A stretch of 64,000 nucleotides of DNA from Planctomycetia bacterium (GTDB lineage Bacteria > Planctomycetota > Brocadiia > Brocadiales > Brocadiaceae): NCBI GenBank assembly GCA_015075005.1, contig JABTVC010000002.1, positions 310,001 to 374,000 of the forward strand, written 5' to 3'. How positions within the stretch are numbered: the first letter of the stretch is position 1; each line of letters opens with the position of its first letter. Positions 28,515 to 40,094 of the stretch are shown one piece after another. Position numbers and translations under genes: made by a program. The notes below the pieces were generated by a model. That model saw nothing but the letters and a program-made list of their open reading frames with translations, was not told the DNA's origin and did no database searches.

Positions 28515-29865
28515 GGCTCTTCAGGCAAGTGGTGGGTAAAATAAGCCATGAAGTGACTGCAACATAGCATAGAACAAGGGAAAAGGAGTTTTATATGAGC
28601 AAAAAACTGTATGATAATTAAATGGAAAAAGAGACGACTGCTGGACGAATATCGGTTTCGGTTTGTTCCGAGAGCAGAAATTAAGGGGATATTTGGAGAC
28701 TCAAATGCCCGCGATATAAGACTTAAGCGGACACAAAAAACGGTATGCGGGTGTTGTGGAAAGATTCATTGGAGTCAATACGACAAGAAGGAGCGTCGGG
28801 TACAGGATTTATCCTGTGGAGATGCACGGATTTACCTGGAAGTGGAGGTACGGCAGTATTATGTCGGAAGTGCGGAAAGGTGAAGCAGGAAAAACTGGAA
28901 TGGCTTGCGGACAATCCCTTTTACACGAAGCGATTTGCCTGTTCTGTGGGACGGAAAGTGCAGGACTATGACCGTAAAGGATGTGGCGAAGGATTTCAGG
29001 CTGGACTGGGATACGGTGAAGACATTAGACAAAGAATACATGAAGAAACAACTCGAGGTATCCAGTAGCAGCACCTCGTGTAATTGGTATGAACGAAATA
29101 TCTATAAGGAAAGGGCATACCTATCGGATAGTGGTAAGCGATTTGGAGCGTGGAAGGCCGATTTGGTTTGGAGGAAAGGATAGGTCAAAGAGAGTCTTGA
29201 TCTATTTTACCAGTGGCTTGGTGCAAGAAGGTAAAGAAGCTACGGTTGGCAGTAATGGATATGTGGAAGGCATTTGAGAAGTCAACGAGTGAGAATGCGT
29301 TTCATGCTGCGATTCTTTATGACAAGTTTCATGTAATGAGGCATCTTGGGAAGCGTTGGACAAAGTGCGGAAGATGGAATATGCACGGCTTTCAGGTAAA
29401 GAACGTTCGTATATCAAAGGTCAGAAATATACGCTTCTATCGAACAGAGAGAACCTCACCCTTGATGGACGCAAGTCGTTAAAGAAGCTACTCATGGCAA
29501 ACAAACGGCTCAACACTGCCTATCTGTTGAGGAATCCTTTGGACAGTTATGGAGCTATAAGACAGAGGGATGGTCAGGAAGTTTTCGATAACTGGAAGGA
29601 ATCGTTGAAGTGGCAACGGTTAAAGCCTTACGAGAAGTTTGCAGAAATGATAGAGAAACACTGGGATGGCATTGCAGCATACAGCAGACCTGAGAACAAA
29701 GGTACCTTTAGGCTTTGTCGAAGGTCTTAATAACAAGATTCGGGTGATACAGAGAAGGGCATACGGTCTGAGAGATGAGGAATATCTTCGGCTGAAAATT
29801 CTTACTTGCATGCTACCGGGGATATAAAAATGCAAAAATTTACCCACTCACTTGCCTGAAGACCC
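28515..29865 (+). mobile_element. Second ISL3-family insertion sequence, 1,351 bp
   Basis: Left end GGCTCTTCAGGCAAGTG and right end (read on the minus strand) GGGTCTTCAGGCAAGTG form inverted repeats with one mismatch in the first sixteen bases, and both continue into GTGGGTAAA. The perfect 8-bp repeat TCTTTAAA flanks it. The coding region is an ISL3-type transposase on the plus strand, different in sequence from the one at 6.7 kb. It landed 12 bp upstream of the XRE-ImmA start, between that gene and an R-M remnant. Confidence 0.9.
28594..29827 (+). pseudogene. ISL3-family transposase of the second element, frameshifted
   Basis: Reassembled pieces show an ISL3 transposase: Cys-rich region (CCGKIHWSQYDKKERRVQDL and CRKCGKVKQEKLEW), helix-turn-helix VKDVAKDFRLDWDTVKTLDKEY, first catalytic Asp in GMNEISIRKGHTYRIVV-like context (Asp is replaced by Asn in this reading), second Asp in LAVMDMWKAFEK and third-part EGLNNKIRVIQRRAYGL. 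At least six frame changes break it, so it cannot supply transposase. Confidence 0.85.
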
Positions 29866-29873
29866 TCTTTAAA
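29866..29873. repeat. Target-site duplication, right copy (TCTTTAAA)
   Basis: Identical to 28507-28514 and adjacent to the right end of the element. Confidence 0.88.
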
Positions 29874-29889
29874 AAGCAATATTAGATTT

Positions 29890-30325
29890 TATTGCAGAAA
29901 GCAAATATATCATCTTGTAGACCATTTCGTCAATCTGACGCTCAAGGGCGGAGGTATTGGCGTTGGGGTCTCTTTTCTTTGTCATAACAATCTTCCTTAC
30001 AAGTTCTACAAAAGGCCGTTGTTTTGGTTTTGATATATTTTCAAAGGTATAACTCGAAGCTGTGGTGCTTGGAATTGATAATAACCACCGCTCATCTTTA
30101 GTGATCCAAAGAATAATTCGTAAATGAACATAAATAGCTTTGAGTTACAAAATGCACCTACAAATTCCAATTCTGTTTCAGAATTTGGACCATAGAAACA
30201 GTTCGTACTGAGAGATTCTTGCAGTATTGTTTATGAAATCCCGAAATGCTGAACCGTATTTTGCTGATAAATATTTATTTGGTGTAATAAAAGTTAGCAA
30301 TCCTCTTTGCTTAAAATTTTAACTC
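29890..30325 (-). pseudogene. Third R-M specificity-tail remnant
   Basis: Minus-strand fragments read GLLTFITPNKYLSAKYGSAF, then (frame change) FYGPNSETELEFVGAFCNSKLF, MSGGYYQFQAPQLRVIPLK and finally DPNANTSALERQIDEMVYKM. These are successive parts of a TaqI-like methylase-specificity C-terminus and parallel the tail of the R-M gene at 4.1-5.2 kb. Only this last third of the gene is left, with at least two frame breaks. Confidence 0.75.
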
Positions 30326-30429
30326 CTTTTTCCATAAATAAAATATAGATGTCATAGGTACCTCTCTCTGACGCATAAGTGCGATTCAAGATTTATTGTA
30401 TCCGTTTTATCGTAATCACCTCATAGATG

Positions 30430-30545
30430 ACCCTGTTGATTAAGTCTCAGCCAACTCAATATACATACTATTAGTTGTAAATTAATAAGATGTATATACT
30501 ATATATGGTATGCTGAGTTCTCAAAAAGAGAGTTAATCAACAGAG
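30430..30545. mobile_element. 116-bp MITE-like element with 9-bp flanking repeats
   Basis: The element has inverted ends: left CCCTGTTGATTAA and right, read on the minus strand, CTCTGTTGATTAA, with an AT-rich non-coding centre. It is flanked by the 9-base direct repeat TCATAGATG at 30421-30429 and 30546-30554. No coding capacity. This is the structure left by a miniature inverted-repeat transposable element moved in trans. It lies between the R-M remnant and the yifB stop codon. No sibling copy is seen in the window. Confidence 0.65.
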
Positions 30546-30570
30546 TCATAGATGGCCTTAAAAAGGGCAT

Positions 30571-32106
30571 TCACTTCCACAAGCCCCTATCCAGGCTTCG
30601 GTATTGTATTGCCTCGGATATGTGCTCCACTTTTATCTGTTCGCTTTCTTCCAGATCGGCTACGGTACGCGCCACTTTTAAAACCTTGCTGTGTCCGCGT
30701 GCAGAAAGTCCCAATTCCGTCATTGCCTGATAGAGCATCGCTTCTGCTGATTTGTCCAGGGCACAATACTTTTTCGTTTGTTTTGAAGACATATGCGCAT
30801 TTACCATAGGTACCTGGTCTTTAAAACGTTCTTTTTGCATTGCGCGGCCTACTAACACCTTTCCCCGTATGTCTGCCGATGATTGTACCTCTTTGTCGGA
30901 AACAAGCTCCTGGTATCGTACAGATGGCACCTCTATTTGAATATCTATCCTATCCAATAATGGACCAGAAATCTTTGACATGTAACTCTGAATTTGATGC
31001 GGTGTGCAATGACATTCCTTCGTCCTGTCGGTGAAGTAGCCGCAAGGACAGGGGTTTATAGAAATGGCCATCATGAACCTTGCCGGATACGTAACAGAAT
31101 TCGTGGCGCGAGAAATTGTCACATAGCCAGTTTCCAGTGGCTGCCGAAGCACTTCTATTGTTTTTCGTTCAAATTCGGGAAGTTCGTCCAAAAAGAGCAC
31201 GCCATTATGCGAAAGGCTGATTTCGCCAGGCCTGGGAAAAGAACCCCCTCCAATCAAACCAGCGGTGCTGATGGTATGGTGAGGGGCACGAAAGGGTCTT
31301 GCGGCAATGAGTGATTGTCCAGGACTAAGGAGGCCTACTACGCTATAAATCTTTGTTGTTTCTAAAGCCTCCTCTAGGGTAAGCAATGGCATAATCGTAG
31401 GAATCCGTTGCGCGAGCATTGTCTTGCCTGATCCCGGTGGCCCTATCATAATTATATTGTGGTTTCCGGCAACGGCAACGGTCAGCGCCCTTTTGGCATG
31501 CTCCTGGCCTCGTACATCAGCATAGTCAATATCGTAGCCAGAAGATTCCCTGAATACGTCTTCAGGGTTAATCTTCTGAGAAACAGCCGAAATAGATTTC
31601 GTAAGAATCCCTACGGTCTCTTCAAGGGTTTTAACAGGGATGACATCAATTCCATCAACAATCGCGGCCTCAGATGCATTTTCCGAGGGGACCAGGAATC
31701 TTTTTATCCCCAGTTCCTTACACTTGAGCACCATTGACAGGCACCCTTTAACGGGGCGTAACTTGCCATCCAGAGATAGCTCTCCCACGATGGCATAATC
31801 CTGTATATCTGGAATCTCGATTTGGTTTGTCGCTATAAGTATCCCGACGGCTATGGGTAATTCAAAAACCGGGCCTTCTTTCTTGCGGTCTGCCGGTGCG
31901 AGATTTATTATCATGGGGTTATAGGGAAACCGGTAGCCGCTGTTATTGACCGCCGCCTTTACCCTATCGCGGCTCTCCTTGACCGCTGTGTCTGGTAATC
32001 CAACGATGGCAATGTAAGGCATATCACCTGTGGCGATATAAACTTCAACATCTAACAGATAAGCATCTATGCCAGAAACGGCAACACTCTTGACTTTCGC
32101 CAGCAT
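30571..32106 (-). CDS. comM: YifB/ComM-family AAA+ ATPase (Mg-chelatase-like)
   Basis: A 511-aa protein of usual length. N-terminal Lon-protease-like domain (VEVYIATGDMPYIAIVGLPDTAVKESRDRVKAAV), then the ATPase core: Walker A IMIGPPGSGKTMLAQRIP near 225, Walker B GVLFLDELPEFER near 305, and the zinc-finger-like region with NPCPCGYFTDRTKECHCT near 360-375. ComM is a hexameric helicase promoting branch migration of incoming DNA during natural transformation and recombination. It lies 16 bases after the RIC-domain gene on the same strand. Confidence 0.94.
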   Translation of the reverse strand: MLAKVKSVAVSGIDAYLLDVEVYIATGDMPYIAIVGLPDTAVKESRDRVKAAVNNSGYRFPYNPMIINLAPADRKKEGPVFELPIAVGILIATNQIEIPDIQDYAIVGELSLDGKLRPVKGCLSMVLKCKELGIKRFLVPSENASEAAIVDGIDVIPVKTLEETVGILTKSISAVSQKINPEDVFRESSGYDIDYADVRGQEHAKRALTVAVAGNHNIIMIGPPGSGKTMLAQRIPTIMPLLTLEEALETTKIYSVVGLLSPGQSLIAARPFRAPHHTISTAGLIGGGSFPRPGEISLSHNGVLFLDELPEFERKTIEVLRQPLETGYVTISRATNSVTYPARFMMAISINPCPCGYFTDRTKECHCTPHQIQSYMSKISGPLLDRIDIQIEVPSVRYQELVSDKEVQSSADIRGKVLVGRAMQKERFKDQVPMVNAHMSSKQTKKYCALDKSAEAMLYQAMTELGLSARGHSKVLKVARTVADLEESEQIKVEHISEAIQYRSLDRGLWK

Positions 32107-32122
32107 GAATTATAATACCAAA

Positions 32123-32332
32123 CTATTTGCTTGTTGCTAATGCGACTTTATTTAAGGCCTCCATCAAAGCATCTATGTCTACCTCGCTCATTGCCGCTGT
32201 TTTTTCAATACTCCCCGCACCGCCACAGCAGGAATCTACCTTAAATTTGCTAAAAACAGAAATCGTTTTTGGATATTTTTTAATAACATCATTAATAACC
32301 ATATTCTTTGTAATACCCTGCTTTTCTTCCAT
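32123..32332 (-). CDS. DUF542/ScdA N-terminal-type (RIC-like) small protein
   Basis: A 69-aa protein starting at ATG 32332 behind a GGAGG site at 32339-32343. The sequence ITKNMVINDVIKKYPKTISVFSKFKVDSCCGG followed by SIEKTAAMSEV is the ScdA/YtfE N-terminal domain, which has a conserved Cys-Cys pair (residues about 36-37) and precedes the di-iron haemerythrin domain in iron-sulfur repair proteins. Here the domain stands alone; solo forms are known. It may have a regulatory or redox role, unproven. It precedes yifB. Confidence 0.85.
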   Translation of the reverse strand: MEEKQGITKNMVINDVIKKYPKTISVFSKFKVDSCCGGAGSIEKTAAMSEVDIDALMEALNKVALATSK

Positions 32333-32359
32333 AATTACCTCCAATAATTGTTTTGCTTA

Positions 32360-32384
32360 TACGGACAAACAAGGTTTGTCCGTA
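32360..32384. repeat. Perfect 11-bp inverted repeat
   Basis: TACGGACAAAC, a 3-base loop AAG, and GTTTGTCCGTA. It lies just upstream of the RIC-like gene and downstream of nothing on the plus strand. It lacks a T-run on either side, so it is not a simple terminator. Either an operator or a copy of a short interspersed repeat. Confidence 0.5.
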
Positions 32385-32697
32385 CCACCTTATTATCAGA
32401 TTAAAATTCACATTTTATGAGTATCCTGAGTATATCAATTAAGGCACGTTCATAGTAAAGCAAAATATAATCAAAAAGCAATGTATTTTATTCCCATGGG
32501 TATCATGCTGCGAAAAAATCCGGAATCAGTTTCTCTCTTAATGGAAAGCAAGACTTTTTTCAATAAACAATCAGTTCTTTTTAAAGTCTGGTAATTTTCT
32601 TGAAAAAATCTCAGGATAGGCTATCATGTTTACCTCTTTTTCATGGTTCCTTGTTTCCTTCGTTTGATTTTTTATTTGAATATGGCTAAGGGGTGAA
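32385..32697. other. Intergenic region
   Basis: About 310 bp, AT-rich, no gene. It should hold the promoters for the RIC-like gene (minus) and for the membrane protein-lpxB operon (plus). The GTG start at 32698 is preceded by AAGGGGTGA, a plausible ribosome site. Confidence 0.35.
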
Positions 32698-33045
32698 GTG
32701 CAACCTACTGTATTGTTAATTATAACGTTTGTATTCTTAATCGCTTCTGCGGTCAGTTATTTTTTTGCCAAACCAAGGATATTGTTTTTCACCCTCTTCC
32801 TGTTTTATACGTGCAATACCATTCTTTCTTCCATACTATTTCACAACCATCCCATTATTTTTTGCATAATAGGCATCTTCTTTGTCGCCTTGCCGGTTAT
32901 TTGCCTTATCCTCTTTGCCCTTGATACACAGTATGCCTTGTTTTGTACAGATTCCTCTTTTGTCTTCGTGATAGTTTGGCCATTCATAGCCATGTTTTTT
33001 TTCATAAACCTTATTTGGTATCTCTTTCATGTCATCCAGGCCTAA
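32698..33045 (+). CDS. Small four-helix membrane protein upstream of lpxB
   Basis: A 115-aa, strongly hydrophobic protein with a GTG start after an AAGGGG site. About four membrane helices (residues 4-22, 28-46, 50-72, 84-106). It overlaps lpxB by 17 bases. I do not recognise a family. The overlap suggests a link with lipid A-type or envelope lipid synthesis, but this is inference. It does not resemble a known flippase subunit. Confidence 0.65.
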   Translation: MQPTVLLIITFVFLIASAVSYFFAKPRILFFTLFLFYTCNTILSSILFHNHPIIFCIIGIFFVALPVICLILFALDTQYALFCTDSSFVFVIVWPFIAMFFFINLIWYLFHVIQA

Positions 33046-34177
33046 TGTCTCCAAAGTATTTATCAGTGCAGGCGATTCATCAGGTGATATTCACGGCGCG
33101 AACCTTATGTCCTGGATGATAAAAAAGTCGCCGGGTATAACATTTTACGGCCTGGGAAAAGAAAATATGAAACGGGCAGGCTTACACTGTCTCCACGATA
33201 TGTCTGCCAAGTCCTTAATGTGGCTCCATGTTCTGGCAGAGTTAACAGCATTCCGGCAGATGAAAAAAGATTGTATCCGTTTCTTTCAACAGGAGCGGCC
33301 CAGTGCTGTTATCTTAATTGATTACTGCGGCTTTAATTTCCACCTGGCCAGGGCAGCCAAAAAACTGAAAATTCCTGTTATCTATTATATTTGCCCACAG
33401 CTCTGGGCACATGGACCATGGCGTGTAAAAAAGATGAAAAAAATGGTAGATAAGCTCATTGTAATTTATCCTTTCGAAAAACCTTTTTATGACGCAGCAG
33501 GTATTCCCGTTACTTATGTGGGGCATCCGTTATTCGATGAAATTCACCAGGAGGGTTTTAATGAAGGGATTGTCTCAGAACTAAAAAAACAGGGGAAAAC
33601 CATTGTCTCTTTTCTTCCCGGCAGCCGCAAACAGGAAATTGTTCAAATACTTCCGCTGTTGCTGCAATCAGCAGTACGGATACAGCAAACAATCCCTTCT
33701 GCAAAATTTCTTATCTCCTGCAGTAATGAACAACATTTTGGTCTCATGCAAACCATTACAAAAAAGTCTAAAATCGATTGTAAGATTATTGTAAGAAACG
33801 TCCATGAATTGATCCAGGCATCAGATCTTTGCCTGGCTGGCGCAGGCACGATTACATTGCAGATCGCTCACTATCTCAAACCGATGATTATCGTTTACAA
33901 AATATCTCCCTTCTCCTATTTTATAGCCAGGCCATTCCTTACTACTCCTTATATTGGCCTGGTGAATACCCTCGCCCGCAAGATGATTGTTCCGGAACTC
34001 CTCATGTTCAGAAAAAACTACTCCTGGCTGGCCAATGAGGCCATACAATTACTCAGGGACAAACAAAAGAGACAAGCCTGTATCGATGAATTAACCCTTT
34101 TGAATCACAAGATTGGAAAGACCGGGGCTTCTGAACGCGCAGCGGACGAGATACTAAATTTACTAAAAATTATTTAA
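33029..34177 (+). CDS. lpxB: Lipid-A-disaccharide synthase
   Basis: A 382-aa GT19 glycosyltransferase that joins UDP-2,3-diacylglucosamine and lipid X. Typical segments: FISAGDSSGDIHGANLM at the N-terminus (usual AGEASGDLHGA variant), VILIDYCGFNFHLARAAKK, YICPQLWAHGPWRVKKMKK, YVGHPLFDEI, LPGSRKQEI and AGAGTITLQIA. It acts at the cytoplasmic face of the inner membrane. Presence of LpxB points to lipid A-type outer-membrane lipids. The gene overlaps the upstream small membrane protein by 17 bases and meets the next gene tail to tail with a 4-base overlap. Confidence 0.95.
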   Translation: MSSRPNVSKVFISAGDSSGDIHGANLMSWMIKKSPGITFYGLGKENMKRAGLHCLHDMSAKSLMWLHVLAELTAFRQMKKDCIRFFQQERPSAVILIDYCGFNFHLARAAKKLKIPVIYYICPQLWAHGPWRVKKMKKMVDKLIVIYPFEKPFYDAAGIPVTYVGHPLFDEIHQEGFNEGIVSELKKQGKTIVSFLPGSRKQEIVQILPLLLQSAVRIQQTIPSAKFLISCSNEQHFGLMQTITKKSKIDCKIIVRNVHELIQASDLCLAGAGTITLQIAHYLKPMIIVYKISPFSYFIARPFLTTPYIGLVNTLARKMIVPELLMFRKNYSWLANEAIQLLRDKQKRQACIDELTLLNHKIGKTGASERAADEILNLLKII

Positions 34178-35166
34178 CAGGCCATGGGAATTCTGTAAAG
34201 ACATGAGTGAATCTGTTCGGGGTGAAAGACCATGTGGCCGGGACGGTCGTAATGCCAGTCTTTCCCGTCAGGAACATGATCCTCCAGATATGGCCACTTG
34301 CGAAAAAGATCAACACCTAATGCCTGGATAAGTTTTTGGTTACTCATGGTGACATTTCCTGCCCTTGGCGGCATGGGCCCTGCCTCTTTACGCATACACC
34401 CCTTAAGCAGATCCGGGGTATAACCACCCACCTTATTAACAATTTGTCCGATTTGATACAGGCTGAGATGCCGGTGAGAACCGAGATGATGAATACCCTT
34501 TATGATGTTTCCCAGGGTTATCTCTACAACCTCATTAAAATCTTCACAATAAAAAGGCGATCTTAATTCGTCAAAGTATAATGTAGCCGGATTATTCTTT
34601 TTAAAACGGGAGAGTATCCAGTCAATAGCCCCGGCATGCCCGTTAACACTAATTCCCATGGGTAACGAAATACGAAAAATTGCCGCAGACGGATACCGGA
34701 GCATAATAATTTCTTCGGCTATAGCCATGGCCTTGCCATAGATCGTAACGGGCGACACGGGGTCTCTTTCTGTATACAATCCGTCTGTCTTCCCGGGAAA
34801 TACCAGATCCGTTGAAAGGTGAATCAGTCGCACATCACGACTTCCTATCATCTCCAGTACATTTAAGACTGATTGCACATTCACACGATAGGCAAGTACG
34901 GCATTCATTTCACAGGATTTCAATGCGCAGGAACCGGCTCCGTTCAAAACTGATTTGAACTGCTTTCGTTTCATCAATTCCGCAAGCCCTTTGCGGTCTT
35001 CGATATCGAGAGGGATAATACCCTCCCCACGAAGCGGCCAATATCGAACAGGACGGATGGCAGTGACGTGGTTCGGATATTTTGCATGAAAATACTGAAA
35101 GACGCTATAGCCAGGCACCCCGGTTACACCGGTAATAAGAAGTGGCAAGAAAGATGGCAACAACAT
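34174..35166 (-). CDS. dTDP-4-dehydrorhamnose reductase-like SDR
   Basis: A 330-aa extended short-chain dehydrogenase of the RmlD type. N-terminal NAD(P) pattern ITGVTGVPGYSVFQYF, Ser-Thr in HLSTDLVFPGKTDGLYTE, and the catalytic Tyr-x-x-x-Lys in TIYGKAMA (YGKAM, residues about 153-157). RmlD reduces dTDP-4-keto-rhamnose to dTDP-rhamnose. The C-terminal half is longer than usual and less conserved, so it could act on another nucleotide sugar. Converges on lpxB. Confidence 0.85.
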   Translation of the reverse strand: MLLPSFLPLLITGVTGVPGYSVFQYFHAKYPNHVTAIRPVRYWPLRGEGIIPLDIEDRKGLAELMKRKQFKSVLNGAGSCALKSCEMNAVLAYRVNVQSVLNVLEMIGSRDVRLIHLSTDLVFPGKTDGLYTERDPVSPVTIYGKAMAIAEEIIMLRYPSAAIFRISLPMGISVNGHAGAIDWILSRFKKNNPATLYFDELRSPFYCEDFNEVVEITLGNIIKGIHHLGSHRHLSLYQIGQIVNKVGGYTPDLLKGCMRKEAGPMPPRAGNVTMSNQKLIQALGVDLFRKWPYLEDHVPDGKDWHYDRPGHMVFHPEQIHSCLYRIPMAC

Positions 35167-35293
35167 CGTATTCCTTTGGTTATAAAAACGTGACGATTCT
35201 CTATGTTTCTTCCGAAAAAAGAATGGTAAACAGGGAAGCGGCTATTCCATACAAATACCTGAGGACTTCTGATTTGCCGGGCTTAAATATATA

Positions 35294-36739
35294 TTATTTC
35301 AATGCCCTTTTTAAAATCTTGCCGGTGGGGCCATGGGGTAATTCTTTGCGGAATTCAAAATATTTAGGTACCTTGTAGTGGGGTAATCGTTGATTACAAT
35401 AATTCCTGATTTCCTCTTCTGTACACGTTACCTGCTCATGTAAGGCAACAAATGCCCTGGGTACTTCACCACGAACTTTGTCTGCAACCCCGACCACGGC
35501 TACCTCAAAGACCTTCTCGTGCCCGCTGATAACTTGTTCAATTTCATTTGGGGATACGTTTTCTCCACTGATAATAATTAATTCCTTTTTCCTTCCTGTA
35601 ATCCACAGGAATCCTTCTTCATCGAGTTTGCCATAATCTCCCGTTTTAAGCCACAGGTCTGATGTAATAGCTTCTGCCGTTTCTTTGGGCAAGTTATAAT
35701 ATCCCCTCATTATATTCGGTCCTTTTACCCATATCTCACCCTCTTTGTTTACAGGCTGGCTCAGACCATTATCATTCACGATCTTCACCTCGAGGTTATC
35801 CAGGGGAGGACCAATGCTGCCCGGCTTACATTTTTTTGGCAGATTTACCGAAACGATTGCCGTGGCTTCAGTCAGTCCATAACCTTCAATTAAAGGAACC
35901 GGAAATGTCTTGCGGAACGCATCCAAAACATCACCTGGCAGAGGTTCTCCTCCAGATGTACAGAGCCTCAACGTACTTAAATTATGCTTTGTTGATTCGG
36001 CGGTCCGCAAAAGCACCCTGTACATGGACGGTATGGCAAACAACGATGTGATTTTATATTTTTCAATCATTTCCAGGACCTTTGGTCCTGAAAACCGTGC
36101 CAGATAAATAACCGTTGCACCCACACAGATAGGTAATATCAGGGTTGTAGTTAGTGCATAGGTGTGAAAAAGCGGAAGGACACCAAGTAGTGTATCTTTT
36201 TCTGTAAAATCAAAGGCATGTATACACCCATCAAGGTTGCTCATAAAATTTTTATGCGTTAATATTACGCCTTTTGGATTGGCGTTCGTGCCAGAAGTAT
36301 ACAGCAACGCAGCCTGTTCTTCTTCATCTCCTTGCTTCATATTTTCTTCGTTATGTGATGTACACGGGTATTTCTCTTCTGTCAAAAGGATATTTTTTAT
36401 GTGATTTCCAAGCATGGGTAAAAAAAAGTCATTTGTAAAAACGGTATCTATACCTGCATCGCGGATCACATAAAGCAATTGTGCCGGCGAGAGCAAGTAA
36501 TTTAATGGAACAGGTGTTTTCCCCGCCATAAGAGTTCCGTAAAATGCAATTACAAATTCTTTTCCATTAGGAAGGAGTATTCCGATATTTTTCCTGGTAT
36601 CTCCTGATAATAAACGATCTGCACACCCTATAGCTTTCTGCCGGAGGTCTTCGTAAGTAATCTCGCCATTGTGATCCGTAACAGCAGTTTTCCGTGCGTA
36701 TTTTTTGCAGGTATGTAAAAATGTTTCAACTAAGGTCAT
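35294..36739 (-). CDS. AMP-dependent acyl-CoA synthetase/ligase
   Basis: A 481-aa ANL-family enzyme, shorter than usual but complete. It activates a carboxylate with ATP and then forms a CoA thioester (or transfers it to a carrier protein). Motifs: AALLYTSGTNANPKGVILTH near residue 150, YGLTEATAI near 285, and TGDYGKLDEEGFLWITGRKKELI near 375-400. Substrate likely a fatty or aromatic acid. It precedes the DksA-like gene on the same strand with 22 bases between. Confidence 0.92.
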   Translation of the reverse strand: MTLVETFLHTCKKYARKTAVTDHNGEITYEDLRQKAIGCADRLLSGDTRKNIGILLPNGKEFVIAFYGTLMAGKTPVPLNYLLSPAQLLYVIRDAGIDTVFTNDFFLPMLGNHIKNILLTEEKYPCTSHNEENMKQGDEEEQAALLYTSGTNANPKGVILTHKNFMSNLDGCIHAFDFTEKDTLLGVLPLFHTYALTTTLILPICVGATVIYLARFSGPKVLEMIEKYKITSLFAIPSMYRVLLRTAESTKHNLSTLRLCTSGGEPLPGDVLDAFRKTFPVPLIEGYGLTEATAIVSVNLPKKCKPGSIGPPLDNLEVKIVNDNGLSQPVNKEGEIWVKGPNIMRGYYNLPKETAEAITSDLWLKTGDYGKLDEEGFLWITGRKKELIIISGENVSPNEIEQVISGHEKVFEVAVVGVADKVRGEVPRAFVALHEQVTCTEEEIRNYCNQRLPHYKVPKYFEFRKELPHGPTGKILKRALK

Positions 36740-36760
36740 CGGTCTGAAATCTCTTTAGTT

Positions 36761-37246
36761 TTAGTTTCTGTGGTCATCATATTCAAGTTCTGTTATTTTC
36801 TTTCGCGTATATTTTTTGCCTGTCTCGTCTGCTTCATTGTTTTCTGGTCTGTTTACTATATCTTCCCGCTCGTATCGCGCCTGGGCAGTTTTCCCATCGT
36901 ATACCCTTTCCTCTTCCTCCTTACAACTCACACAAAGCGTTGCAAATGGGATTGCCTTGAGCCGGGCTTTTTTTATCATTTCACCACACTGTTCGCAAGC
37001 TCCGTAATGACCGGCTTTTATCCGTTCAAGGGCATCTTCTATCTGTTTTAATTCCCTTGAGTCTTCTTCCGCAACAGCTATTTCCAGCATCTCATTTGAA
37101 GAACTGGATGCGATCTCAGCAATGTCTGTTAACTTTTCGCTGCTGCTGTCCCGATATTTTCTGAGCCTCTCCTCAAATTCCTGCAATAATATATTTTTTC
37201 TGCTCAAAAGCAGATTTTCTATATACCTTAATTCTTTCTTCTGCAT
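36761..37246 (-). CDS. dksA: DksA/TraR-type zinc-finger protein
   Basis: A 161-aa protein with a long N-terminal coiled coil (LRYIENLLLSRKNILLQEFEERLRKY), a middle section EIASSSSNEMLEIAVAEEDSRELKQI, and the C4 zinc finger CEQCGEMIKKARLKAIPFATLCVSC, followed by an acidic tail. This is the usual DksA shape (coiled-coil finger inserted into RNA polymerase's secondary channel). It would modulate rRNA and stress promoters with ppGpp. It precedes gyrB on the same strand. Gene symbol by family, not by proven function. Confidence 0.88.
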   Translation of the reverse strand: MQKKELRYIENLLLSRKNILLQEFEERLRKYRDSSSEKLTDIAEIASSSSNEMLEIAVAEEDSRELKQIEDALERIKAGHYGACEQCGEMIKKARLKAIPFATLCVSCKEEEERVYDGKTAQARYEREDIVNRPENNEADETGKKYTRKKITELEYDDHRN

Positions 37247-37276
37247 GAAATCACTGTAACCCCTATTCCCAAAAAA

Positions 37277-40067
<2,791 letters not shown>

Positions 40068-40094
40068 ATAAAATTACTCCCATAACTAAAAAAA

